Translations under genes and position numbers: made by a program
Shown: one piece after another, positions 1 through 10,840 of the stretch
How the letters are laid out: each line of letters opens with the position of its first letter
Position numbering within the stretch: position 1 is the first letter of the stretch
Origin: Warburgia ugandensis
Lineage: Eukaryota > Streptophyta > Magnoliopsida > Canellales > Canellaceae
Direction: 5' to 3'
DNA length: 64,000 nt
Assembly: GCA_035236585.1 (NCBI GenBank)
Contig: CP141132.1
Location: 17,769,945-17,833,944 of the forward strand
The notes under the pieces: model-generated
Seen by the model: only the letters and a program-made list of their open reading frames with translations
Databases searched by the model: none
What the model was told of the DNA's origin: nothing

Positions 1-367
1 GAAGCGCATGTCTGCCAATTTCTTTTTCCCCAATTGAATCTGTAAACTAGAATTAGGATTATTAGATACAGGTCCACATAGATGAACGTTTGGGAACTTA
101 AGAGAAGATGGTTTCTTTTGTTTGTGTTATGCAGGAGAAGGGATCTGAGATAGAGAGAGGGGGTTATAAATTTTGGGTTTTGCCAACAAGAGATCTGAGA
201 GAGAGAGGATTCTGGGCTTTGCAATCACTGGAGAAAGGGAAAAGAGAGGGAGGATTTCAGGTTTTGCAATCGACACCAGAAAAGAAGGCTTTTTGCTGCT
301 TATGTCATGGTCTCCACTTCTGGAAAAGATAGAGAGCAAGTTCTGTTGATGCCGGCACTATCACTGT

Positions 368-446
<79 letters not shown>

Positions 447-2629
447 TGTCACCATTGGCGCTATTGCCATTGCCAAAGAATATGTAGTGAGCAACAAACG
501 GATGTTGGGTTTCAAGTATTGCGAGAGAGAGAGAGAGATGTGGCTATGTTCTGTGGGTGTTTGGAGAGAGAGAGTCAAAGCACACCACATGCTGTTGTGT
601 TTAGGAAGATCCTGATATTTTGTCTCCTGAAAGAAAACATCCAAACCTTTGTTTTCACTAGAAGATATAATTTAAGACTTTTGTTGTGAAGTGAATACAC
701 CAAAAAAGAAAAGAAAGTGAACAAAAATGTTTTCAATTTCTAAATGGGTAAAAAAAGGCTAACTAAAGTATTCCCACATGCACCCTAAAGTTACCGAAGG
801 TACGTGTAGCACAGAAGGGTGAACCAAGAGGAATGTAAGAAGAAGATCAATCTCCCATCACAATCCAAAAGAACCTGAATATAGAACTAACGAAAATAAC
901 TATGTAATTCACCAAAGATGATGCTGGTAACAACCACATCAATTCCCATAATGCTTACAAGGGTGAGGAAATGAAGAGATTCACTTCCAAGTATGGGAAG
1001 GATAGGGAAAAACTGAAAGAACTATATTGAAATGGTGATAGAAATAAAGTGGCATGATTTCAACAGCTGCACACATGACAATTAGACAATAGTCCAACAA
1101 GAACTCCTCAAAATAGTAGAGAACTTTTGGATGCCCCTTGAGAAAGAAACTTGGTTCAACAGCTAGTCAAGGAGGTTTAGGAGCACATGTACAGCTGGTG
1201 CCAAGCTACATGATCTCGCTCACATAGAAGGTAATGAAGCCATTTATGAAGCTAGAAAATAGAGCCATAAACTAGCTGTTGGATGTGACCTACAGAAAGA
1301 GATCAACTTCAAATTACATACATGCTGGTCTAGTAAGAGACCTCTTGTTCTTTCAGGAACCCTTCACTTTCAAGATGAGTATCTTTAAAAATCATTTGGC
1401 TAACAGTTTCCTAGTTTCCATGAGACATGAAGTCTAATTGTGTTTGCTTCCAGGAAATTCTATAGAACATGAGCCGATGGGTAGACCATCCATCTTCATT
1501 TGGTCTAGGATCTATGAGTTGTACAAATGATCTAACAAATTGATCCTCTCTCTTCTACATAGACATTGGAATTCACCTTGATACTTTTATAAAATTTAAG
1601 AACCATGTTTGAAGATTCTAGATCACAAGTTTCTTTGAGGTTTAAGCTGCATCAACTCAAATAATCAGCATTGTAAGAGCAGGCGAGATATTCCAGGATC
1701 AACATATAGCAAAAACTCAAAACAAAGACCCAATGGGGAATTCTCAAAGAGGAGACTACCAGGCTACAATGGGGAGAATACGGATAATACAGCAGACTTT
1801 GCAAAAAGGAGTCTATGAGGCTACTGTGGGGCAGAATACGTTCGACACACCTAAGCCATTTTGAAGGTACAGAATGATCATTTTATCAAGAAAGATGCTA
1901 CTATGTGATGGTTAAAATGATTCAAGCTTCAGGTTATAAGTTCAATTCTTCTTCAACCCATTTTGGTACTAAATCATGCTGGCCTCACTTGAAGCAGCAG
2001 TATCCACTGAAACTTTACAGAGTTGAATAAGCACAATGAGGAAAGTTGAGCTAAGGCCTTCAACTAGAAGGGCCACTCATGTGCTTAAGTCACAGGTTGG
2101 AGATGCTCATGGCATATGGGTTATCCATAAAACCACAGCTCATCTACCTCAAAAAAAACTAATAATGAGGAAAGTTCAAACCACCTCGACTCAGCTTAGT
2201 TCCACGCCGAGTCGGGATTTTTGATACCATGGTAAAAGAAACGATGAGTCTAATCATTGAGTCGAAATCAATGAAAAACCTCAAGGGGACTAAGTGATAT
2301 GAAAAGAAAATGAATAAAGATAGGAGGAAGAGGGATAAAGATAGCACTAGAAAATTAACATGGTAGCATCTCGAGTTATTGTTTGGTTGTACTTTTTAAG
2401 AGATATGGTGTTACAGCACAGTATTTAAGGGTTTCATAAGGATGATGTGTGAACATGTACCAGTTTTCAATATCTTATACACATAATCCAGTGCTTGAAA
2501 CCAGGGCCAATGTTGCAAAATTAGAGAACTAACAATTAAGGGTGCCCATACGCAGCAGAATGAAAGCAAGTTAGTTATTACCCATGCAGGTAAGCACCCT
2601 TTCCAGATCCCCATAGCATGCAAGCTATC
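1..2629. other. Gene-free AT-rich stretch
   Basis: No reading frame here resembles a protein I recognise; the short open frames at the left end come from the GA microsatellite and its flanks. The stretch lies downstream, on the minus strand, of the vacuolar-sorting-receptor exon, so it could be part of that gene's first intron. I looked for later receptor exons on the minus strand and found none. No RNA gene or clear transposon coding sequence is visible. Confidence 0.5.
372..443. repeat. (GA)36 microsatellite
   Basis: Pure dinucleotide GA tract of 72 bp. A shorter GA run follows near 521-537. Reading frames across it (poly Arg-Glu or Ser-Leu) are artefacts of the repeat. Confidence 0.97.
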
Positions 2630-5150
2630 TGATAAGTGTTCAATTTTGTATAAAAAGTACCCACTTAGTATCTCATGTGTTATAACTTATAGTATTAAAT
2701 TAAGATTTTTTGCCAAATTTTAGTAATACATGCATTTTTAACCTAATAATTCAAAAGTTTGACATTTTGCAGGTTTAGAATATAATCTAGAGTATGTAAA
2801 TTATCATAATTTACTAGGAGGATTTAATTAGAAATTTTCTTCTTTTTTAGGTGTTGAAAAAGTAATCCAAAGGCAGAGTTTAATCGAGATAAGAATTAAG
2901 GTCATTCATGAGGTTGCCTAGTCTAACTAAGAAACCTAAGCAAGCCAAAGCCTAAATGCCATCAATCCAAGGTGTGATGAAAGTTCAAAACTATCCTAGG
3001 GCAAGCTAGAAGGCAATTGGAGAAGCAAAAGGTAGCTAGAAATGGACTCAAGCCTAAGCCATGAATTTTCATCACCTTTGCATGGGAGTCATTCAAGCCA
3101 TTTAGCCATTAAAGCCAAGAGAAAAAGGGTGATAAGTCATGTAAGCTACTCAAGCCTCGAAGCTACTTAAGCCACTACGGAATGAGCCATCAAAGTGAGT
3201 CATCAAGCTAAGAAGGAGAGTCACATGATTGAAGCATCAATTCAAGCATCTTTCCTATGTTAAAAGTGTGATTTTTAAGTGATTTTGATAGATAATTGTA
3301 AAATGTAAGATGATCATGCATTAAGAGACCCATCAATTAAGAAAAATCCACTTTCCTAACTCATTTTCCATCCCTAATCCACCATTCATCCTAGGGTTCC
3401 ATGTTTTTAAGTCAAGGAAGGAGCCACCATCCAAGAGAACGCCTCCCCTCTTGCTTAGTTGGTAACATCAAGTGGTTTTCTAATTAGGAAACCCTAGATC
3501 TAAGTCCATGCAAACAAGTAAAAACCCTAGGTTTTCTTCTAGATTTTCCTCTTTACATTTTTTCCTTTTTCCCACTCTTTCCACCAACCAATAACCATTC
3601 AATTTGGTGGTGGAGAGCCACTTCCCTTCCATGGAAAATGATTCCCCCCCCCCCCCCTTCCTTACTCATCTCCCTTATATCATCTTTATTACATCATTCC
3701 AACCTAAATTTCTTCCTCCAAAACTTCTCCTAACCTTCCTCATTCAATAACCTAACCCTTGAGGCACTTTCCTCATGGATTCACCCTTTACTATGTTAGG
3801 AATCCACTCATCATGGTTCATACGAATTTTCCAAGTAGAAGTTGTGTGAGATAACTTTGAAATCAAACTCTCCTTTGGAGCTTAGTTGCTGCTAGACTTT
3901 GGGACTTCTTTGATGCTTTTCTTCCTTTGGTTTTCTGGTTATTGTCTTAGTTAATTGCTCTCCAATTCAGGTTATTAGTTTACTTGTTTTGATTTAGTTT
4001 CATTGCTCTAAGTTTTTCTTGTTTTATTCCTTAGATTATATGCAACTTTCCAGCCTTTAATACCCCCTCCTTTCTTCAATTCTTTAGTTTTTCTTTGTTA
4101 GTCAACCAAGATTTAAGTTAGTTATTCTCCGGTAGTGACAACCAAGAGAATAGCTAACTTAGAACTTGAAAATCCCCTCTTGAATTCCACGTTTTTTTCC
4201 TTCTTCACCACTTTAGTTTAGGTTCATTTTCCATTAACTAGTTAACCCTTTTAGCTCCATTTCTCTCAAATTCCTTTATGGGTTTTATTGGAATATCATT
4301 ATACTTTAGGTTGGGAGCTTTAGATTGAAGTTTTGTTGTAGTTTAGATATAATTTTTAAGCAGTGCGCAATTTTCAAAATTTTTAGATAGTTTTTATGTG
4401 CATAATTTTGGTGCAATTTGGAGATGATTCTATAAAGTTTTTTGAAGTTTTTTGTTATGGAATGTTTCATTCATCAAAGTACTTTTGATCTGGGTTATTT
4501 CCTTGCATAGATGTTGTGGTTTCAATTGCTTTCTTATACTTAATTTATTTGATATTCTTAAGCAGTTGAAATCTGGAATTTTTGTCCCCTTAAGTTTATG
4601 CTTTCTTTCCAGCCATCTAAACACCATATTTGATTGAATCTTTAGGAATTCATTTAGCTTTTCATGCTGTTTATTAGATCCATTAATTAGTTTGCATGAT
4701 AGTTCACTTTAGATTTATCAATTCTGGTCACTTTTGCACCTTAGAACCATACGCACAATCTATGGATCATGCGCAAGGTACTAGGTCACTTTCCTTTTTG
4801 GTTTTTGCTTAGTTTAGTTGCATAATCTTGTTTTGGCGGAGTTAATTTATTGTTTGCATCTTAATTTAGGTTTAAAAAGTTTCATTTTTAAGAAGTTTTA
4901 GTTTAGGAAAGTGTTAATTTAGCAAAGTTTCTAATTTGAGTAGTTTCCTTAAGATAAGTTACTTAGTTTAATTCATCTAAATTAGCATTAGTTTTCTTTA
5001 ATTGCTTGCGTATTAGTTAGGTAAGTTTCCATTTTAATTGCTTAGCTTCAATTTTAGAAAGTTTCTTTTAATTCTAGATTCTAATTCCATGCATGTTTCC
5101 TTCTTAGTATTTTTTAATTTCCTAGTTTAATTACATCTCTATCTCTTTAG
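2630..5150 (+). mobile_element. Degraded solo-LTR-like repeat, gypsy type, truncated at the U5 side
   Basis: The left end begins TGATAAGTG and closely follows the reverse complement of the right end of the solo LTR at 22037-26336: both carry TTTTGTATAAAA, then a GTACC block and an ACATGCATTT block in the same order and spacing. Further in, it shares a TGCGCA-type motif (about 4740-4785) and a stretch rich in repeated CAAGCC/GCCATC words (3000-3230) with that LTR. The U5 end carrying the CAAGTGCA / GATCCCACA motif was not found, so the right boundary is approximate. A run of 14 C lies at 3644-3657. No coding capacity. Confidence 0.55.
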
Positions 5151-7090
5151 ATGAAGTTAATCAATTTGAATAAAATCCAAACCATTACAAATCTGCGAGA
5201 TTCCTCATGAAATCAAACCTCGTTTGCGTGAAAATACTACATTGACCAGGAAGAGAGCAACGTGAATGGAAATATCCTAAAAGACATCCTTAGAGATATG
5301 CATATCAAGACGGAGAAAAGTCTAAAATATATAGGTCAACTAATGAAGTATAGTAAATTTCACCAAGTCATACAAGCCCAGTAGGCCTACTTCAATCACA
5401 AGCACCAGCAAAGGTAACTAACCCTAACTTTTAAACCCAAGAATGCTACCCAAAGTTATAACAAGAAGCCAGGTAAATACAAAACAGAAAAGTGACACCA
5501 AGTTGTCAAAAACTAGAGTGAGTCTCATTTTCATAAGCAAAAAAGTAGTCACTTGATAGTTACAACTCAGGATGTTTTGACTGTTGATGATGGTATAACT
5601 ATAAAACTAGTCAGGAATTAAACATCCACCCCTCGTATTCCTTGTCCTAAAAAATAGCCTATTAATGAAGTAATTGATCATATGCTAGATAACTGCAATC
5701 TTCAATGCACTTCTGCAGGGCACTAGAAGTATGCCGCAGAATTCTGATAACCACAATCTACATATCAAAGAGCTAACAATCCATTTGGCAGAGAGAGAAA
5801 CACCAAATAATATATACAATTACACACAAGATTCAGAATCTGATACAGGGTGCCATGCTCTGCAACCTCAACTCATTAGATTGAGGATTCAGCTTAGATG
5901 ATGATTAAATTTAAGCACTTAAAAGGGTAAACCATATTTGAGAGACATGCAATGTTACAAATTTGCATAAGTGAACGTAAGAAACTTCTCAAGGATATGT
6001 CATAGAATGAGTCTGTAGCAAACTTGAACTGCACAACAATGAAGTTTTCTTGCTTGAATAATAAATGAAAGGATGCAGATTCACCTTTATCAGTTACAAT
6101 AAAGATGGATTTAGAGCATGAGCTCATGAGAGTGAAACCAAGAAAGTAAGAACCAAGACCATGGAGATCCCTCAGGCCACAACTTGTCAAATATTCAATA
6201 TGGGACAGAAAATGTACAGCCAAGAAAGGTCCAACAACTGCTGCATTTGTGATCTTGGTCTAATAACTTGTATCACAGGAAGAACCTTACAAGGAACCAA
6301 CAACAACTAGAATGACAACAAGTTGGAAATTCAATCAATAAGATACAGTGACAGCACCAGCAGCTACTCACACTATCCACCCACTGAAGATGCACAAAAA
6401 TGATACTGGCACATAGGTAGTTTTTAATGCATGGTACACATTGGTACTTCAGTGAATTTCTGTCTGATATAGAAATAAATATGTTTTCCAACTCCCTCTT
6501 TAAAATTGAAAGTGCCTGCTCCAGGATGAACCTCACCAATAACTTGTGTTGATTCTACATGTTGATCATTTGAACTTAAGAAAGTTTTTTGATGGAATAT
6601 TCACATTACTTAGAATATCCTGGCCCTGACTGTCAATCGTAATATACGTTCTTCCATTTATACGTTCCATTCTTTAAATCGTTTGATCTTTCGTTTCTAA
6701 ACTCTTCCTAAACTTCATCATTTTACCCTTCGACCACAGTACAAGATGAAATAAAATAAAAATGATTCACACTGAAATCTTAGGATACACACACGGACTC
6801 TGTTCTGCAAGTATAGTTCCTATAAGCCTTCTAAACTCATATTTATCAAAAGATAATCCAAGCAATGAGAACACAAGCTCAAAGCAGCGGAGAAGGGTTA
6901 TGAAAAGGGAGAGGAATGTCAGAATCTCAATATAAAACCAAACAATTATGCACCTGAGGGTAACAGAAAAACGAAAATAAACCCAAGAAAGTAAACTGTC
7001 ACAGCATTTATCTGCACCCCCAACATAATTAATAAAACATTAAAATTAAAACCCACTCCCCAATTACAAAAACCAAAAAATCCATATTAC
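5151..7090 (-). other. Putative start of VSR intron 1 (non-coding)
   Basis: On the minus strand the sequence directly after the receptor exon begins with a GT donor at 7090-7089 (exon...G|GTAATA) and is AT-rich. The open frames at 5894-6223 and 6273-6539 do not resemble the next part of a vacuolar sorting receptor or anything else I recognise. If the gene is intact, intron 1 reaches at least to the left window edge. Confidence 0.45.
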
Positions 7091-7391
7091 CTCCACGATC
7101 AACCAACAAGATATTTGGGATAGCTCCAGCTCTAGACTTGAAAGGAAACCCGTCAAATTTGTCACTGCCCTTTCTGTTATCCCTAGGATAAACAACAGTT
7201 CCAGCCATACTTCCACCATACTGAGGAATCCCAAAGTTCCCAATAGCACTGTCATGGTTCCCTCTAATACTATCAGGCGAAGTCACAGTCAAACTGTTCT
7301 TCTCCACAACAAATCTCCCCCCTACTGGTACCATGAGAATCCCAATCAACAGGCCCAGAATGGATAAAGAATACCCAACTGATTTCCCCAT
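7091..7391 (-). CDS. VSR: Vacuolar sorting receptor (BP-80/VSR family), first coding exon
   Basis: VSRs are type I membrane proteins that carry soluble cargo from the Golgi region to the plant vacuole; this exon covers the signal peptide and the start of the luminal protease-associated domain. The 100 codons plus one base start at the ATG at 7391. Residues 5-25 form a hydrophobic signal peptide. The family hallmarks [37 protein letters not shown] and LLVDRG follow in order. The exon ends in G|GTAATA, a plausible phase-1 donor after VDRG. I chose this Met because the signal peptide follows directly; the frame stays open upstream to a Met at 7691 (MKTEVPP...), probably 5' leader. Oddities: where relatives usually read KGCK, this has KGSD, so a conserved cysteine is absent, and the next segment is shorter by one or two residues. 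No further exons are in the window. It could be a diverged paralogue, an isolated exon of a gene with a very long intron, or a pseudogene fragment. Confidence 0.85.
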
Positions 7392-7900
7392 CTCTAAAGC
7401 AAACCCAACAACACAGAAGTCAAAACGGGAATAGATGGTGCGATTTGTGTCAATCACATCACACGGGGCAGTGATAAACGAGAAGGGAGTGAAGGGAGGT
7501 GGGAGGTGCTTTGTTGTTTCGGAAGATAAAAGGCTGTAGAGACTGGATCTGGAATGTTTCGTTGGTGTTAGATTATTAGTTTGAAGAAGAGAGAATGGAG
7601 AAGGTAAACCTAAAAAGACTTCGATCTTTATTAGTCCCAGGTGTTTTCTTTGCCTCAGATGCTTTCGTTTAGGGGGGACTTCGGTCTTCAAAACGGTAGA
7701 CCTTTCTGAAAGGTTTTCTTGACGAAGGTTCTGACTGGTGTCATTTGATGGTCCGCGGGTTACAAGTTGAGCTGAGACCCACGTTTTGTCCTCGTTTCAG
7801 GCTTTAAGCAACCATGAGCAATGCTCTCCATGACGGACCTTATTCTAAAGACAGAAAACTGATATAGATCGCGACAGTACCCACGAACTGTGGAACTCCC
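7392..7900 (-). other. Upstream leader/promoter region of the VSR exon
   Basis: This lies immediately 5' of the receptor start on the minus strand. It is less AT-rich than its surroundings, and the receptor frame remains open to 7691 with a basic, low-similarity peptide, typical of a 5' UTR read-through. I could not fix a TATA box or a transcription start. Confidence 0.35.
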
Positions 7901-7904
7901 CCAC

Positions 7905-8090
7905 TTGGTGGCCCGCGATATCATTGATCCGTGCTTTTCACCAACTGCCTAACTTTGACTATCTCGTGACCCAAAAACTCAACGACCGAACTTTGACTAT
8001 CTCCTGACCCAAAAACTACACTAAAGGAAGCCGGTAGCATACAGCTAATTGTGTTTTATGTGGTTGAATGTAAACAAATGCTTACGGGGA
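7905..8090 (+). repeat. Dispersed non-coding repeat, copy 1 (MITE-like), with internal 38-bp duplication
   Basis: Shares an ordered series of words with 13365-13530: GGTGG(G)CCC/GGTGGCCC, CATTGATC, ATCTCRTG(A/G)CCCAAAA, GGTAGCAT or GTAGCAT, TTGTGTTTTA, and AAACAAATGCTT or AACCATTGCTT. Inside it, AACTTTGACTATCTC occurs at 7951 and again at 7989, a 38-bp tandem duplication. There are no terminal inverted repeats I can define and no coding capacity. A shorter partial relative (CATTGATCCAAGCTG) lies near 8535. Confidence 0.5.
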
Positions 8091-9604
8091 GTTATATAAG
8101 CGTCAGCGTTTGGCAAGACGTAAACAAATGCTTTTGGACCGAATTTTGCTCCATGAAATATCCAACGCAATAGAGAGTCAGATGGAGAGTGTGGATCAAT
8201 GGTACGAGAGTTCCACCATTAAAGAAATAGAGAAGTTGCACAAGAATTGGAGAGTTGTTGCACAATTATTGCAGAGTTGTTGCACTCTATACTAACATTA
8301 ATCATTGATATAAGAGGAATGTTAAACAAATGCACAATGGTTGTAGTCTAGCAACTACATGTTTTAGAGGATACTTTTGAATTATGTGACCCATTTATCT
8401 CATTGCGTCAGATTTACATATCATATAATTAATTGGCACGTGATTTGACTGATTGTAGTACCTAAAATATTTGACACAGTATGTAGAAACGATAACGGTG
8501 AAGCCTCTCAACTTTTTCATGACGAATCCCATATATCATTGATCCAAGCTGTTTATCTCAACAGCTTACTTAAAAGGGATGAATGCCAAGCAGGTTACCA
8601 AAAAGGGGAAGAAGAAGAAGAAGAAGCAGGCAAAGGAGGAGAAAACAAGGGATCAGTGGCAGACTACTGTGCGTACTAGTCGGCAACAAAGTCGCTATGC
8701 GCCTAGATCTGGAACAGTGAAGAAGGAAATAGTTGGCCGCTGAAATTGGCGATCAACGAGTTGCCATCTAGTGCCGGAGGAAGAACGGGAAAGCTTAGGC
8801 AGAGATTGATGAAGAGCGATTCAAAGGATGCTAGATTGGACGATTCGGGGCCAGTGAGAGGGAGTCAAAAAAATAAAATAAAATAACTAAGAACAGCAAG
8901 GGGGATCAACCGGCCAGACAATTAAAGCGGGCCAGTGGAAGAAAATCGAAGGAGCGGAGAGAAACCCGCCGTCCTTCGATCATCTGTGATAGAGTGGAGA
9001 TCGCTGCGACAGGAGAAACCAGAGACTCGCCGGACACAGGAGAGTGAAGCCAAAGATTGCGAGCCCGCGAAGGAGATCGGAGCAGAGAAAGGAAATCTCT
9101 GATTGAGAAACTAACAATTTAGTGTGACACAAAAAACAAAGGAGATGGCGGCTGGGCTGCCATGCCCACCAGCAGGTGATAGAATCTGTTCCAATATCAT
9201 TAAACCCATGAAACAAGAATGGTGTGGGCTTGAAAGGGCCACGAACGGAAAGGAATACAACGAGATCAGTGGTTGGTCGAGTTCCAATGGAGCAACAAAA
9301 AGAGCCAAGCAAGAAGAAAAACTCACCGTTGATGATGAAGAAGGAAAGCCCGGGAGAAAGGCAAGAAGAAAAAGAAGGAAACAGGGGAAAAGCAGAGAAA
9401 AGGAAGAATAAAAAACTATTTTGCATCCTGTCAAAATTGACAATGATACTCTTGTCCAATCAATATTAGCAGCCCTAGAATTGATAGGGGCACTCGTATG
9501 TGTTACAAATTTGTACTCCCAATCTTGATAAGGACACACTCTAGGACAAAATCAGTAGCCTAGAAATTTGATCAAAGCACTCTCTATTTAGGAAAAAACA
9601 ATAT
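8091..9604. other. Purine- and GC-richer stretch without a recognisable gene
   Basis: From about 8595 to 9410 the plus strand is richer in G and A than the neighbours, including runs of GAAGAAG. The frames 8110-8295 (61 codons) and 9124-9411 (95 codons, C-terminus almost entirely Lys/Arg/Glu) match nothing I know and look like composition artefacts. It may be the untranslated leader or LTR of an unidentified retroelement. Confidence 0.35.
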
Positions 9605-10010
9605 TGGCTTGGAATGGTGACAACTTGGAGTGAACTAGGTGATAGCTATGAGAATTCTCGTTGATAGTTAGGAGTGGATGCTTCAGTAAAAATTGGGAGT
9701 GGATTCAGTGACGGCTAGGAGTGAACTCAATCATAGCTAGTGAGCAGACTCGGTGAATAGTGTAGAAAGTGGACATAGTGACTATTGTGAAGGACTTAGT
9801 GACCACCATGAATGAGCAGACTCAGGAACCGTAGTGAGATGACTCAAGAACAATAGTAAGATAACTTGGTGGATAGTGGTGAGATAACTTAGTGAAAGGT
9901 GTGAACAATTTCAAGTAGATTTAGTGACCATTCTGAGCAAACCCAATGACCATTCAGAGTGGATGTAACTATTTTGAGTGATATTTGTGAGCAGCTGATG
10001 TGAGTGGGTG
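9605..10010 (+). repeat. Degenerate short tandem repeat
   Basis: Successive imperfect units of roughly 20-30 bp built from GTGA, AGGAGTGAACTC, GAGCAGACTC and TAGTGAGAT words (for example GAGCAGACTC near 9742 and 9815). The units are too diverged to set an exact period by eye. Confidence 0.5.
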
Positions 10011-10279
10011 CGAAAGGCACTGACAAGTTTCTAGGCAGCAAGCCTTTAGGTGCTTACTATATACTCGCTAACATATTAGCACTTTGACTCAATAAAAAAT
10101 ATTGAGTATGGGAAGTAGCAACTCTTCCACAAGAAACTATAGATATTCAAAAACAGTTGGTGAAGCCACTAGAAAGTGCAAACGATTATTAGAGGGGGAG
10201 CTAGATCAAAGCTATGCTTGTAATTTAGGAGAACCGAACCAATTTGAAAGGATTTAATGGATTATCCTCACATGAGCAT

Positions 10280-10505
10280 GAGGGGAAGATTGTTTTGGTG
10301 GACCCACATGTGGTTCATACCCATGTGAGGAGAATATATATAATGCTAGGTCATTATTAATGTGAGTAAGAGAGATTGTGATGTAGAGAAGTAGAGGAGG
10401 GTTAAGGGAGTCTTTTAGCTTCCTCCTTTCCCATAGATGTAAGCATGATAGTTGAACGCATAAACTCCTTATCTTCTTCTTTGTGTATATGCTTGTCCTA
10501 TTACA
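10280..10505 (+). mobile_element. Possible short Copia-like 3' LTR with polypurine tract
   Basis: A purine run GAGGGGAAGA at 10280-10289 is followed at once by TGTTTTGGTGG and a 215-bp segment with a TATA-like AATATATATAATG (10333-10345) and a T-rich end closing in TTACA at 10505. This is the layout of a polypurine tract plus a short Copia LTR. No Copia coding sequence was recognised to its left and no partner LTR was found, so the call is tentative. Confidence 0.3.
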
Positions 10506-10545
10506 AATTCATTGTGATAGTCAGATCACGTACCATTGGAGATCT

Positions 10546-10840
10546 GGTGCAACAATTGAAGCACTAGAGAGGGAATCAATGAAGATTGAGGAACTGAAAC
10601 AAGAGAAGAAGATGTTGCAAATAGCTAAGGTCTATCATGAAGAAAGGGTTCATGTGAAATTAATTGAGACAAAGGTGAGCTTGAAGAGAAGCATTACCCA
10701 ATGAGCAAGCTAATTGTGAATATGGAGGCCTTTCTAAGTTCAATAACTACTACTGATGTGGTGGAGATGAGAAGATGAGATGCTCAAGACATAATGGAGT
10801 TATCATATTAACATCTGACATCCAAAGACACTGGGGGGGG
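10546..10840 (+). pseudogene. Relic of an At5g41620-like coiled-coil protein gene (3'-terminal region)
   Basis: The frame from 10546 reads IEALERESMKIEEL, then EKKMLQIAKVYHEERVHVKL. This matches a conserved block of a plant coiled-coil family (At5g41620 and relatives, of unsettled function) that usually reads near KRESMK, MLQ(M/I)AEVWREERVQMKL. In frame it runs into a stop, but shifting by one base near 10677 restores the next conserved block, with LEEKHYPMSKLIVNMEAFL like the family's LEEKYSQMNKL..LEAFL. That frame ends in TGA at 10776; a further shift gives DAQDIMELSY, resembling the family's later QDIKEFTY block. The upstream part of the frame (from 10483) is unrelated. At least two frame breaks and no flanking exons indicate a dead fragment. 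Confidence 0.6.

Noticed and set aside
307-644. Open frames of poly Arg-Glu or Ser-Leu (also at 13882-14213, 19162-19482, 21202-21411 and 32775-33039)
   Set aside because: They are created entirely by the GA/CT microsatellites and have no other coding evidence.
5894-6539. Minus-strand frames downstream of the VSR exon considered as exon 2
   Set aside because: Neither shows the expected VSR continuation (a DC.F.LK start, Cys-rich or EGF-like motifs) or suitable splice sites.
8110-8295. 61-codon frame starting MARRKQML
   Set aside because: Short, no recognisable similarity, and it begins at the edge of a dispersed repeat.
9124-9411. 95-codon frame with a Lys/Arg/Glu-rich end
   Set aside because: Purine-rich composition keeps several frames open on both strands here; no family similarity and no gene context.
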